DNA from: Algoriphagus iocasae
Lineage (GTDB): Bacteria > Bacteroidota > Bacteroidia > Cytophagales > Cyclobacteriaceae
Length of the DNA: 64,000 nucleotides
NCBI RefSeq assembly: GCF_014206875.1
Contig: NZ_JACIJO010000001.1
Location: 62,001-126,000, forward strand
Reading direction: 5' to 3'
The notes under the pieces: model-generated
What the model was told of the DNA's origin: nothing
Seen by the model: the letters and a program-made list of their open reading frames with translations, nothing else
Databases searched by the model: none
Shown: positions 1-8,564 of the stretch, piece by piece
Layout of the letters: each line of letters starts with the position of its first letter
Numbering within the stretch: the stretch's first letter is position 1
Translations under genes and position numbers: made by a program

Positions 1-1
1 T

Positions 2-241
2 CGCTATGCTATTGAGTTGGCAACTACTAAGTTGAAGAATGCAGCAGGTAACTTCTACATCAATGACAAGCCAACTGGAGCAGTGGTAGGTCAGCAGCCA
101 TTTGGCGGTAGCCGAGCTTCAGGAACCAATGATAAGGCAGGTTCAATGATCAACTTGCTTCGTTGGGTTTCTCCACGTACGATCAAAGAAACATTCGTTT
201 CTCCAGAAGATTATAGATATCCTTTCTTGGGAGAGGATTGA
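2..241 (+). CDS. pruA: L-glutamate gamma-semialdehyde (1-pyrroline-5-carboxylate) dehydrogenase, C-terminal fragment
   Basis: This is the last 79 codons of a gene that begins before the window; the frame is open from base 2. The end of the protein carries the C-terminal block of delta-1-pyrroline-5-carboxylate dehydrogenase, including GQQPFGGSRASGTNDKAG followed by the LLRWVSPRTIKE segment near the terminus. The family oxidises glutamate semialdehyde to glutamate with NAD+ in proline catabolism, in the cytoplasm. The catalytic cysteine and most of the Rossmann fold lie outside the window, so activity cannot be judged here. A hairpin follows the stop codon closely. Confidence 0.85.
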   Translation, partial: RYAIELATTKLKNAAGNFYINDKPTGAVVGQQPFGGSRASGTNDKAGSMINLLRWVSPRTIKETFVSPEDYRYPFLGED

Positions 242-249
242 TTCTTTTA

Positions 250-279
250 ACCTTTGAGGTTTCCAAAAACCTCGAAGGT
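250..279 (+). terminator. Hairpin after pruA, without a T-run
   Basis: Bases 250-262 pair with 267-279 in a 13-bp stem with one G-T wobble and a 4-base loop, nine bases after the pruA stop. No uridine run follows, so it may be an mRNA 3'-end stabiliser or a weak terminator rather than a classic intrinsic terminator. Confidence 0.5.
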
Positions 280-300
280 CTAGATCCTATACTTTAAAGA

Positions 301-346
301 TGTCACCCTGAGCACTTGAGAGACGAGAGTCTCGAAATCGAAGGGT
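301..346. repeat. REP-like intergenic palindromic sequence
   Basis: The sequence opens with CACCCTGAGC and closes with TCGAAGGGTA, the two ends of a short repeat that I know to be scattered between genes in many Bacteroidota and other bacterial genomes. Inside it GAGAC (319-323) can pair with GTCTC (329-333). Only one copy was noticed in this window, so repeat status rests on recognition of the motif. Confidence 0.45.
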
Positions 347-374
347 ATTTTAAGGACATTAATTAATAAAGTTT

Positions 375-404
375 AAGCCTCAGATTTACCTCTGAGGCTT
401 TTTT
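375..404 (+). terminator. Intrinsic terminator downstream of pruA
   Basis: AAGCCTCAG at 375-383 pairs with CTGAGGCTT at 392-400 (9 bp), followed immediately by TTTT. It lies 134 bases after the pruA stop and 49 bases before the next start codon, so it separates pruA from the lipoprotein pair. Confidence 0.8.
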
Positions 405-452
405 AGTTTCAGATATTTCATTAGATTTAGTTGGGCTATTAAATTTTCGTAA

Positions 453-1601
453 ATGAAACCATTTGTTTTACTATTTATTTCGATTTTTTTCTTCTCTTGT
501 ACCAAAAAACAGGAGGTTATTCAGGGGAGTTTAGAAGATTTTGTCACTGGGGGAATGAGTTTTGAAAGAGGTGTGGAGGTTGGTTTTATGGGGTTTCAAG
601 GAGCATTGGAATATGATGGGAAGGAGGTAGCATACACAAAATGGAATGGGATATTTAAGTTTTTTGATCCTAAAACCGGAAGGAAAATCGACGAGTTTCA
701 GATTCCTAAAGAAGGCCCTGGTTCTCTCAAAGGAGGGCCACATATAGCCAAAGTCTTTGATAACTCCACAATTGTTGCTACCAATACCACAGGGAATGCA
801 ATTGTGTACAAGAATAAATCTGTATCGGCCCAATTCCAATTGGATATGAGCGATTTAGAGTCCAATGACTTCTTTTCGTTTCCAATGGGTGGAAATGCCC
901 TTCATCAAGTTTCAAATGATGAATATGAACTTACTTTAAATCCTTTTGATGTGATGGCGCATCGGGTGGGAAAAGATGGCTTTGATCTGGATTTTTCCTC
1001 CTGGATTTTAAAATTTGATGATCAAGGAAACTGGATTTGCAAGACTGATTTTAAATCCCCTTATGATGAAAGTTACGCCAATTCTTCTCAGGCATCTGCA
1101 ATGGTTCGGATGGTGGAAAACGGAAATTCTTGGGCCATGTTTTCTTACTCTGACTCGTTATACCAAATTAAAGATTGCCAAGTGGTAGATACCCGTAAAC
1201 TGGAATCAATCACACCCATGACTTATTTTCCAGATAAATATGAAGGAGATAAGAATAGAGGAGCGTGGAAATTACAGGAAAATGGTTCGATGAACATTCG
1301 CTTATTCCAGGATATATCTTCTGGATTGAATGTAAGAATGACTTTAATCAAACACCGACAACCCGATCCGGATATTTTAGATCCACGACAAAAAATGTTT
1401 TTGGATGAAAATACCTATCTGCTTTTGATTTATGATCCGGACTGGAAGTTGCGTGGGGAATTGGAAATTATTTATCCAAGTGGAACTCGATTTGAAAACA
1501 TTTTCTCCACTTCCGAAGGGCTTTTTATCAATAAACCCGAGCAAAAGTCAGAGGATGAATACGAGTTTTATAAGCTAGACTTAACACAATTTACGGACTG
1601 A
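453..1601 (+). CDS. DUF4221-like predicted beta-propeller lipoprotein, copy 1
   Basis: The 382-residue product starts with a short hydrophobic signal ending in FFFSC, a plausible lipobox with the lipidated cysteine at residue 16, so it should be an envelope lipoprotein. The body is rich in beta-strand-like repeats with aspartate/glycine turns, as in the six-bladed-propeller-like DUF4221 lipoproteins common in Bacteroidota; the assignment is from overall look and is not certain. The gene directly downstream is a paralogue whose ATG shares one base with this gene's TGA, so the two are probably translationally coupled. The last 22 codons before the end are almost identical in the two genes. No enzymatic motif was seen, and the function is unknown. 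Confidence 0.75.
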   Translation: MKPFVLLFISIFFFSCTKKQEVIQGSLEDFVTGGMSFERGVEVGFMGFQGALEYDGKEVAYTKWNGIFKFFDPKTGRKIDEFQIPKEGPGSLKGGPHIAKVFDNSTIVATNTTGNAIVYKNKSVSAQFQLDMSDLESNDFFSFPMGGNALHQVSNDEYELTLNPFDVMAHRVGKDGFDLDFSSWILKFDDQGNWICKTDFKSPYDESYANSSQASAMVRMVENGNSWAMFSYSDSLYQIKDCQVVDTRKLESITPMTYFPDKYEGDKNRGAWKLQENGSMNIRLFQDISSGLNVRMTLIKHRQPDPDILDPRQKMFLDENTYLLLIYDPDWKLRGELEIIYPSGTRFENIFSTSEGLFINKPEQKSEDEYEFYKLDLTQFTD

Positions 1602-2785
1602 TGGAAAAGATATTTTTAGGATTGGTATTGGTTGGGTTCATTTTTTCCTGTGCTGAGAAAGGAGATGAAGGGATTTACCAGGGAAAGCTTGAAGAATTGC
1701 TTTTAGAAGACTTTTCTTTAATAAAAGATAACCAGACTACAGGTTTTAGCAATTTAAAATCAATCGAGAAGGATGGTGAAGAATGGATTGTATATCTATC
1801 TGGAGCAACAAAATTTAATGGGAGAGCAATAAATTTTGCTGATACCAAGTCAGGTGAAAAGATTGACCAAATACAAATTCCCTCAGATGGGCCTAATTCT
1901 CTCAAAGGAGCTTGGTTTAGCTATATAGTTTCTCCAAGTAAAATAATTGGCATTAGTGATTTAGGAGAGATTGGTGTTTATGATTCAATTGGTAATAAAA
2001 TTAGTCATGTTAAATCCAGTTTAAGAGAATCAAATAATATGATGGCAGATGCACATGTTCAACCAGAAAACGGACTTATGCAATTCAAACCACCATATCT
2101 CCAGATTGGGCAAAACCCCACTTATTGGGTCAATTTGGGTCCTAATACTAAACCTGGCGAGATGCGAACAGCCTTTCCATTGGACTTTAAAAGTTGGTTA
2201 AGTCAGATAAATATTGAGACTGGTGAGGTTGTGTCTAGTGAATTCTTTATTCCAGGGGGATATGATCAATTTGAGGGAGATATGACTGCAACCCAGTTGT
2301 TTGGCGATAGGGATAAAACACGGGGCCACTATTTGCTAGGCTGGCCTTATTCCGATACGATTTATGTACTTAAGGATTTAGAAATAGTAAAGAAAATAGC
2401 TCCTACAAGTAAGCAAAAGTTTAAGTATATGCCTAATGAAATTATTCCTTGGGGAAATCAGTTTACGGTATGGGCTTTACCAAAGGAAGCTTCCAAGCAC
2501 CTATTCTTACTTTACGATGAAAAAAGAGATTTAATCATTCGTTGCTCTAAAATCAAAGAATCAGGCACGGGCGATACCAAATTTGAGAGAACCAAACATT
2601 ATATCTTAAGTGTTTTTTCGGGCGACTGGGAGCCCAAAGGAGAATATTTATTTGACTTTCAAACTGAGGTAGAAGTTGAAAACTGGTTCTTAACTTCCGA
2701 AGGGCTTTTTATCAATAAACCCGAACAAAAGTCAGAGGACGAATACGAGTTTTATAAGATTGATTTAAGTAGGTTTGAGAAATGA
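1601..2785 (+). CDS. DUF4221-like predicted beta-propeller lipoprotein, copy 2
   Basis: This 394-residue lipoprotein (signal ending IFSC, cysteine at residue 17) is a paralogue of the gene before it and overlaps its stop codon by one base. Both share the pattern of an N-terminal strand-rich domain with a P-x-GP-NSLKG or GPGSLKG element and an almost identical C-terminal tail (SEGLFINKPEQKSEDEYEF). The two proteins are otherwise well diverged, so this is an old tandem duplication with a tail that was recently homogenised or is tightly constrained. Function is unknown. It converges on a third lipoprotein gene only 6 bases away, with no obvious terminator between them. Confidence 0.75.
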   Translation: MEKIFLGLVLVGFIFSCAEKGDEGIYQGKLEELLLEDFSLIKDNQTTGFSNLKSIEKDGEEWIVYLSGATKFNGRAINFADTKSGEKIDQIQIPSDGPNSLKGAWFSYIVSPSKIIGISDLGEIGVYDSIGNKISHVKSSLRESNNMMADAHVQPENGLMQFKPPYLQIGQNPTYWVNLGPNTKPGEMRTAFPLDFKSWLSQINIETGEVVSSEFFIPGGYDQFEGDMTATQLFGDRDKTRGHYLLGWPYSDTIYVLKDLEIVKKIAPTSKQKFKYMPNEIIPWGNQFTVWALPKEASKHLFLLYDEKRDLIIRCSKIKESGTGDTKFERTKHYILSVFSGDWEPKGEYLFDFQTEVEVENWFLTSEGLFINKPEQKSEDEYEFYKIDLSRFEK

Positions 2786-2791
2786 GATTTT

Positions 2792-3967
2792 CTATTTCTC
2801 TGAAAATTCTAATTTATATATGGTGAAATAATCTTCTTCAGTGTCAGGATTATATTTTGATCCCCATAAATATCCATCTCTTTCCATAAGGCTGGAAATG
2901 AGAATATTATCTGGAAATGAGAAATCCCCTAATAATTCAAGATTTTCATTCAATACTAGGATTTTACTTGGTGTCTCTTTTTTGAATTTATTGATCAATT
3001 CCCTTTTTTCTTCTGGGGAGATTGTGTTTTTCCAATTCCTTATTTGCTCATTGTTGAATCCAGGATTATATCCCACCAAAACATATTCTCCTACTTTTTT
3101 AATGCTTTCGATTTTCCCCAAGGTTGTCATTGCATCCATGAAGTCTATTCCTTTCTCACCTTCTGGATGTCCTTTATAAGCATTAAAATTATCTAGTTTA
3201 AGATCGATTTTTTTAATGAATGAAAAAGGTTCTTTGTCCTCAAACACAAAGAGGGCTGGCTCTCCTTCGAAGGCGACTATTAATTCATTTTTGGAAAATA
3301 TAAACCGCGATACCCAATTAGAATGTGGATAGATCAAACCATTATGGTATTTGCTGCTTTCTGGAAATGGCAGGAAATAGGTGATTTCATTTTTTTCAAG
3401 ATCAAAATTTCCTAAAAGCTTTAGGCTTTTTAAATACTCTTTTTGGTATCGGTTATATTCACTGATTTCTGATCGATTGTTAAAAAAGATTTTATTTCCC
3501 TTAAAGATAATTTCATTGGTAGGTGAAGGGAATCCAGAATAGTAAAGAGGAATACCTGTAAAAATGATTTCCACATTTGTTCCATCAATGGACACCCTTT
3601 TTACATGAGGTTGGCCAAAAGATAGAAATGAATTCCCATCTTCTTCAAAATATAAAGGAGCAATACGTCTGAGATGTCCTACAATTGTATTTCCATTTGT
3701 CACGAAGGAATTCAGGATTTTTCCATTGAAATCTGTGATAAAGATTTCTTCATCAGTTGGACCGCTTTCAATGAAAAGGATTTTATGATTCAAAGGTGAA
3801 ATATCCTGTAAAATTGGGTTTCCTAGATAGGGGATTTTAATAGAATCAATCCGAACAAGGTTAAAGTCCTTAAACTGAGTTTCATTGTCTGAATTCTTCT
3901 CAATTTTTTGAGAACATGCGCTTAGGATAACAATTGAGAGAAAGGCTGAAAAGAAAATCCGTTTCAT
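2792..3967 (-). CDS. Propeller-type lipoprotein (DUF4221 / 6-bladed beta-propeller group)
   Basis: The 391-residue product has a signal peptide with lipobox LSAC (cysteine at residue 18), so it should be anchored in the envelope. It is similar in size and strand-rich composition to the two plus-strand lipoproteins it converges on, but shares no long identical stretch with them, so it is at best a distant relative. It holds no recognisable catalytic motif. The region upstream of its start contains the fabG terminator, so it is transcribed on its own from a promoter between 3968 and about 4050. Confidence 0.7.
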   Translation of the reverse strand: MKRIFFSAFLSIVILSACSQKIEKNSDNETQFKDFNLVRIDSIKIPYLGNPILQDISPLNHKILFIESGPTDEEIFITDFNGKILNSFVTNGNTIVGHLRRIAPLYFEEDGNSFLSFGQPHVKRVSIDGTNVEIIFTGIPLYYSGFPSPTNEIIFKGNKIFFNNRSEISEYNRYQKEYLKSLKLLGNFDLEKNEITYFLPFPESSKYHNGLIYPHSNWVSRFIFSKNELIVAFEGEPALFVFEDKEPFSFIKKIDLKLDNFNAYKGHPEGEKGIDFMDAMTTLGKIESIKKVGEYVLVGYNPGFNNEQIRNWKNTISPEEKRELINKFKKETPSKILVLNENLELLGDFSFPDNILISSLMERDGYLWGSKYNPDTEEDYFTIYKLEFSEK

Positions 3968-4050
3968 GACTTTGTGAAAAGTTGTTTAATAAGTTAGTTA
4001 TTTATTGGGCATCTCGAAAAGATTAACTATGCTTTAAGTAATTTTAACGA

Positions 4051-4080
4051 TAAAAAAAAACGGCTGAGTTTCCTCAGCCG
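4051..4080 (-). terminator. Intrinsic terminator of fabG
   Basis: CGGCTGAG at 4061-4068 and CTCAGCCG at 4073-4080 form a perfect 8-bp stem with a 4-base loop. On the minus strand the hairpin is followed by nine Ts (the A-run at 4052-4060), which matches termination of the minus-strand fabG gene ending at 4121. Confidence 0.85.
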
Positions 4081-4120
4081 CTTTTAAATCGTTTATCATA
4101 CATCTAAAATTTTATATCCA

Positions 4121-4867
4121 TCAGGTATACATCGCTCCATTTACATGAAGCACCTGCCCTGAAATATAGGTACTCATATCAGAACCCAAGAATACACAGG
4201 CATCTGCAATTTCTTCCGGTTTTCCACCACGCTTCATTGGGATGGCATCTCTCCATCCTTGAACTGTCTTCTCATCCAAAACCTCAGTCATCTCTGTTTC
4301 GATAAAACCTGGAGCAATGGCATTGCAACGGATATTTCTAGAACCTAACTCCAAAGCAACGGACTTGGTGAAACCAATGATTCCAGCTTTAGAAGCAGCA
4401 TAGTTTGCCTGACCGGCATTTCCTTTGGCTCCCACTACAGAAGTCATATTAATGATAGATCCCGCCTTTGCTTTCATCATGGTTCTATTTGCCGCTTTCA
4501 CAGTATTGAAGCAGGACTTCAAGTTTACATTCATGATTTCATCCCAAGATTCCTCGGTCATTCTCATCAACAAATTGTCTCTGGTGATTCCAGCATTGTT
4601 GATCAAGATGTCAAGAGCTCCAAAATCTGCTACCACATTGTTTACCAACTCTTCAGCAGCTTTAAAATCTGAGGCATCAGAGCGATATCCTTTGGCTTTA
4701 ACGCCAAAAGCCTCTAGCTCGCTAACAAGAGCTTGACCTTTTTCAACACTGGACAAAAAAGTGAAGGCCACATTGGCGCCTTCCTGAGCATATTTGATCG
4801 CAATGGCTCTTCCGATTCCTTTAGAGGCACCGGTGATCAAAGCTGTTTTTCCGGAAAGTAATCCCAT
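4121..4867 (-). CDS. fabG: 3-oxoacyl-[acyl-carrier-protein] reductase
   Basis: A classical short-chain dehydrogenase of 248 residues, the usual FabG length. The Rossmann nucleotide motif TGASKGIG is at residues 12-19, NNAG at 90-93, and the catalytic triad is Ser143, Tyr156 and Lys160 (YAASK). PGFIETEM and the C-terminal GQVLHVNGAMYT are the usual FabG blocks. The enzyme reduces beta-ketoacyl-ACP with NADPH in type II fatty-acid elongation in the cytoplasm. It stands alone rather than in a fab cluster, ends in its own terminator, and is divergent from lpdA across a 291-base intergenic region. Confidence 0.92.
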   Translation of the reverse strand: MGLLSGKTALITGASKGIGRAIAIKYAQEGANVAFTFLSSVEKGQALVSELEAFGVKAKGYRSDASDFKAAEELVNNVVADFGALDILINNAGITRDNLLMRMTEESWDEIMNVNLKSCFNTVKAANRTMMKAKAGSIINMTSVVGAKGNAGQANYAASKAGIIGFTKSVALELGSRNIRCNAIAPGFIETEMTEVLDEKTVQGWRDAIPMKRGGKPEEIADACVFLGSDMSTYISGQVLHVNGAMYT

Positions 4868-5115
4868 TGATTCTAAAATTTTGTTTTGCCAAAATTAGAA
4901 AAAAACCGAAAGTTTCCGCTTGGAAAAGCAAAGGCTTTTGAGTTTTGCAATTCTTCGATCGTATTTTTCCTCAAAAATTGATTTTAAAGAATAAAATTGG
5001 ATGAAAACAGAATTTGGTAAAATTCTATTTCAACCCCTGCCTTTTAAACCAGTTTTGTCGAAATCAATTGCGCTTTTGGGGATTGCTTCAAATTTTTTTC
5101 TGAAGCCAAAAGGTC

Positions 5116-5123
5116 TATTTTTG
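5116..5123 (+). promoter_or_regulatory. Possible Bacteroidota -7 box upstream of lpdA
   Basis: TATTTTTG matches the Bacteroidota consensus TAnnTTTG and lies 36 bases before the lpdA start. No good TTTG-type -33 element is found at the expected 19-21 base spacing, so this is only a candidate. Confidence 0.3.
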
Positions 5124-5158
5124 CATAGTTTCAATTCGTTATAAAACAATATTTAGAT

Positions 5159-6556
5159 ATGTCTTCGACCAAATTTGACTTGATCGTGGTGGGTAGTGGT
5201 CCAGGTGGCTACGTGGCAGCTATTCGTGCTTCCCAACTCGGTTTGAAAACTGCTGTAGTAGAAGCAGCCGAGCTAGGTGGTATTTGCCTAAACTGGGGCT
5301 GTATTCCTACCAAAGCTTTGCTTAAAAGTGCTCAGGTATTTGAATACATCAACCATTCGGCTGATTATGGAATTACTGTAAAGGAAGCCACAGCTGATTT
5401 TGGAGGAATGGTAAAACGCAGCAGGGGAGTAGCAGACGGGATGAGTAAAGGCGTTACTTTCCTAATGAAGAAAAATAAGATTGAAGTGATTTCAGGTTGG
5501 GGCAAAATCCAGCCGGGTAAAAAAGTAGAGGTAACTGATAAAGACGATAAGAAAACAACTTACTCTGCTGACAATATCATTATCGCTACTGGAGCAAGAT
5601 CAAGAGAGCTTCCTTCTATGAAAATCGATAAGAAGAAAATTATCGGTTATCGTGAAGCAATGACTCTAGAGAAGCAGCCTAAGAAAATGGTCGTGGTAGG
5701 TTCTGGAGCAATCGGTGTTGAATTTGCCTATTTCTATGCTTCCATCGGAACAGAAGTGACTATTGTTGAATATTTGGATAGAATCGTTCCTGTGGAAGAT
5801 GCTGAAGTTTCTAAAACCTTGGAGAAACTTTATAAGAAGTCTGGAATGACTATCATGACATCTTCTGAAGTGACTGCTGTGGATACCAAAGGGACAGGTT
5901 GCAAAGTGACCGTTAAGACTGCAAAAGGTGAAGAGACTTTAGAATGTGATATCGTTCTTTCTGCTGCTGGAGTCGTTTCCAATTTGGAAAATATTGGTCT
6001 GGAAGATGTAGGCATCATTGTAGATAAAGGAAAAATCAAAGTAGATGAGTATTACAAAACCAATATGCCAGGATATTACGCTATTGGTGATGTGATCCCA
6101 GGTCCGGCTTTGGCACACGTAGCCTCTGCAGAAGGAATCATTTGTGTAGAAAAAATCGCAGGACATACTCCTGAGCCATTAGACTATGGAAATATCCCAG
6201 GATGTACCTATTGCTCACCAGAAATCGCCTCAGTAGGGATGACTGAAGCAAAAGCGAAAGAAGCCGGATATGATTTGAGAATCGGTAAATTCCCATTCTC
6301 TGCTTCTGGAAAAGCTTCTGCAGCCGGAGCAAAAGACGGATTTGTGAAGTTGGTATTCGATAAGAAGTATGGAGAATTGCTTGGCGCTCATATGATAGGC
6401 GCGAATGTGACTGAAATGATTGCTGAAATCGTGGCGATCCGTAAACTGGAAACCACTGGTCATGAGTTGATCAAGACAGTTCACCCACACCCGACCATGT
6501 CAGAGGCAATTATGGAAGCTGCCGCTGCTGCTTATGATGAGGTGATTCACCTGTAA
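5159..6556 (+). CDS. lpdA: Dihydrolipoyl dehydrogenase (E3)
   Basis: The 465-residue product is a full-length lipoamide dehydrogenase. The N-terminal FAD site is GSGPGGYVA (residues 12-20), the redox-active disulfide is Cys43-Cys48 in GGICLNWGCIPTK, a second dinucleotide site GSGAIGVEF lies mid-protein, and the C-terminal catalytic dyad is His444-Glu449 in HPHPTMSE. It reoxidises dihydrolipoamide with NAD+ as the E3 subunit of the pyruvate and/or 2-oxoglutarate dehydrogenase complexes or the glycine cleavage system. No E1 or E2 gene is adjacent, so the partner complex cannot be told from this context. A strong terminator follows. Confidence 0.95.
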   Translation: MSSTKFDLIVVGSGPGGYVAAIRASQLGLKTAVVEAAELGGICLNWGCIPTKALLKSAQVFEYINHSADYGITVKEATADFGGMVKRSRGVADGMSKGVTFLMKKNKIEVISGWGKIQPGKKVEVTDKDDKKTTYSADNIIIATGARSRELPSMKIDKKKIIGYREAMTLEKQPKKMVVVGSGAIGVEFAYFYASIGTEVTIVEYLDRIVPVEDAEVSKTLEKLYKKSGMTIMTSSEVTAVDTKGTGCKVTVKTAKGEETLECDIVLSAAGVVSNLENIGLEDVGIIVDKGKIKVDEYYKTNMPGYYAIGDVIPGPALAHVASAEGIICVEKIAGHTPEPLDYGNIPGCTYCSPEIASVGMTEAKAKEAGYDLRIGKFPFSASGKASAAGAKDGFVKLVFDKKYGELLGAHMIGANVTEMIAEIVAIRKLETTGHELIKTVHPHPTMSEAIMEAAAAAYDEVIHL

Positions 6557-6581
6557 TTGAATTAATTTTGAAAATAAAGAG

Positions 6582-6618
6582 CACAAGACTGAAAACATTC
6601 GGTCTTGTGTTTTATTTT
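6582..6618 (+). terminator. Intrinsic terminator of lpdA
   Basis: CACAAGAC at 6582-6589 pairs with GTCTTGTG at 6602-6609, followed by TTTTATTTTTA. It lies 25 bases after the lpdA stop and before the sigma-factor gene. Confidence 0.8.
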
Positions 6619-6647
6619 TAGGGATAACCCAATTAAAACGACCAAAT

Positions 6648-7181
6648 TTGGAGGAAGAACAATTAATAGCCGGACTCAGGGCTAAAGACAGGAAAACCAC
6701 CGAATATCTCTATGAGAAGTATTCGCGTGCGCTGTTCGCTGTCATATCTAGGATAGTCCATGATTCCGACATTGCCGAAGAAGTTTTTCACGATGCTTTT
6801 GTTAAAATAATCAAAAAAATCGATCGGTATGAGGAGTCAAAAGGCCGTCTATACACTTGGATGGCCAATATTTGCAGGAATTCTGCCATTGATAAACTAC
6901 GCTCAAAAGAAATTTCACAATCTGGTAAGACCAACACAATTGACGACTTCGTATATGGTTTGGAGAGCAAATCCGGGACTGTAGAGCAGACAGATGCAAT
7001 TGGCGTAAAGGAATTGATGGATCAACTCAATGAAGATCAACGATTTATTATTGAGTATATTTATTTCAAAGGATATACGCATTCTGAAGTTTCAGAGGAA
7101 TTTGAAATTCCTCTTGGCACCGTCAAATCTCGGGTGAGAGCTTCATTACAAGTTTTGAAAAAGAATTTAGACAGAATCTAG
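6648..7181 (+). CDS. ECF-type RNA polymerase sigma factor
   Basis: The 177-residue protein has the two conserved regions of an extracytoplasmic-function sigma factor: region 2 (YLYEKYSRALFAVISRIV through DAFVKIIKKIDRY, about residues 20-60) and region 4 with the helix-turn-helix YTHSEVSEEFEIPLGTVKSR near the C-terminus. The start used is the TTG at 6648; no ATG lies in a better position. Its TAG stop overlaps the GTG of the next gene by one base, the typical coupling of a sigma factor with its anti-sigma factor. It should direct RNA polymerase to a small envelope-stress or similar regulon; the inducing signal cannot be seen. Confidence 0.88.
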   Translation: MEEEQLIAGLRAKDRKTTEYLYEKYSRALFAVISRIVHDSDIAEEVFHDAFVKIIKKIDRYEESKGRLYTWMANICRNSAIDKLRSKEISQSGKTNTIDDFVYGLESKSGTVEQTDAIGVKELMDQLNEDQRFIIEYIYFKGYTHSEVSEEFEIPLGTVKSRVRASLQVLKKNLDRI

Positions 7182-8002
7182 TGGATATTCAATCATACAT
7201 AGCATCAGGCAAATTGGAGCTTTTCCTTCTGGGAGAGTTGAATGAGCGGGAGCGTGAGGAGGTTCTGGCCTTGTCAAGACAGTATCCTGAGATTCAGCAA
7301 GAGCTCAATGAACTGGAAGAGGCCATGTTTGCTCTGGATGAGCTAACAGGAACGAAACCTTCTGCCAAGGTGAAAGATAAGATCTTCGCCAGCCTGGAAT
7401 CGGAATTTAAGAAAGAAGAGACAGTGAAACCTACTGCTGCTCCTTTGGAGACTAAAGTAGTCAAATTGTCTCCATGGAAGCCATTTGCGGTGGCTGCTTC
7501 ATTAGTAGCAGTAATCGCCTCAGCAGTGGCTATTTTCTACGCGAATAAGTTTTATGAAAGAGATCAACAGTTTACAGCACTGATGCAGGAGCAAAGTGTC
7601 ATGGCTGATAATCTCAATCAAGTAAAACTGGACTACGAACAGAAAGATACCCAGTTGGAAAGAATTATCGCTGGTGATTTCAAACGAGTAGAAATGAAAG
7701 GTGAGGGTTTTGATATGCAGAAAGACGCCAAAGTAGATGTCTTCTGGGATCAAAATGCTAGAGAAGTATTTGTAGCAGTTAATAATTTAAATTCACTCAG
7801 TGAGGAATACGATTACCAGCTTTGGGCAATCGGAGATGATGGTCCGATCGGAATCGGTCTGGTAAATCCTGGTGAAAAACTGACGCTTCAACAAATGGAT
7901 GCAGTGGCTCAAGCAGGAGCATTTGCCATCACTATCGAGCCTAAAGGAGGTTCAGAATCTCCTACCTTGGAGAAGCTGGTCGTTTTGGGTGAAGTTGCAT
8001 AG
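7181..8002 (+). CDS. Transmembrane anti-sigma factor (RskA-like C-terminus)
   Basis: The 273-residue protein begins at GTG, one base overlapping the sigma gene. Residues 1-60 form an acidic helical sigma-binding region (FLLGELNEREREEVLAL), one membrane helix lies at about 101-120 (FAVAASLVAVIASAVAIFY), a short coiled coil follows, and the periplasmic domain ends with the RskA-type pattern DYQLWAIGDDGPIGIGLV and AITIEPKGGSESPT. No HxxxCxxC zinc motif is present, so it is not a ZAS-type zinc anti-sigma. It should hold the upstream ECF sigma at the inner membrane until proteolysed. Confidence 0.85.
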   Translation: MDIQSYIASGKLELFLLGELNEREREEVLALSRQYPEIQQELNELEEAMFALDELTGTKPSAKVKDKIFASLESEFKKEETVKPTAAPLETKVVKLSPWKPFAVAASLVAVIASAVAIFYANKFYERDQQFTALMQEQSVMADNLNQVKLDYEQKDTQLERIIAGDFKRVEMKGEGFDMQKDAKVDVFWDQNAREVFVAVNNLNSLSEEYDYQLWAIGDDGPIGIGLVNPGEKLTLQQMDAVAQAGAFAITIEPKGGSESPTLEKLVVLGEVA

Positions 8003-8032
8003 AGAATTAAATTGTAATTGATTAGTTATAGG

Positions 8033-8061
8033 ACCTGCTCTGAAAAGAGCAGGTTTTTTTT
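8033..8061 (+). terminator. Intrinsic terminator of the sigma/anti-sigma operon
   Basis: ACCTGCTC at 8033-8040 pairs with GAGCAGGT at 8047-8054, followed by a run of Ts, 30 bases after the anti-sigma stop. Confidence 0.85.
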
Positions 8062-8105
8062 ATTTAGAGGATTTTGAGAGATCATTAATCCATTAACTTT
8101 AGCTT

Positions 8106-8564
8106 ATGGAACTCCAACTCTCAACCCCAGCCTTACTTTTTTCTGCCATCACCTTATTGATGCTGGCATTTACCAACCGCTTTTTGGCTATCGCAAGTTT
8201 GATTCGTGGCCTACACAAAAACTACATGGATGCACCGGATCAGGAAATGATTGTGGAGCAAATTCATAATCTCCGCAAAAGATTAACGCTCATCAAAAAC
8301 ATGCAGCTTTTCGGAGTTTTTAGCTTTTTATTATGCATCGTATGCATGTATTTGCTTTTCCATGGATTTATTGAAGCTGCCAACTGGGTCTTTGTGGGAA
8401 GCATGGGCTCATTACTGATAGCTTTGGCGCTTTCCTTGGTAGAAATTCAGATTTCCACCAAAGCTTTAAATCTGGAGCTAAAAGACATGGAAGAGATTTT
8501 CAATAAACGCAGCAGTGGCCTGGATTTTATATTTAAGAAAGACTCAAAAAAGGATGAGAATTAA
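8106..8564 (+). CDS. DUF2721 family membrane protein
   Basis: The 152-residue product begins with LSTPALLFSAITLLMLAFTNRF and continues with LIRGL, the conserved start of DUF2721 proteins. Three hydrophobic segments are visible (about 8-30, 72-92 and 95-112), with a charged cytoplasmic C-terminus. The family has no established function. The end of the gene overlaps the GDPD lipoprotein start by 11 bases, so both are likely on one transcript. Confidence 0.78.
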   Translation: MELQLSTPALLFSAITLLMLAFTNRFLAIASLIRGLHKNYMDAPDQEMIVEQIHNLRKRLTLIKNMQLFGVFSFLLCIVCMYLLFHGFIEAANWVFVGSMGSLLIALALSLVEIQISTKALNLELKDMEEIFNKRSSGLDFIFKKDSKKDEN

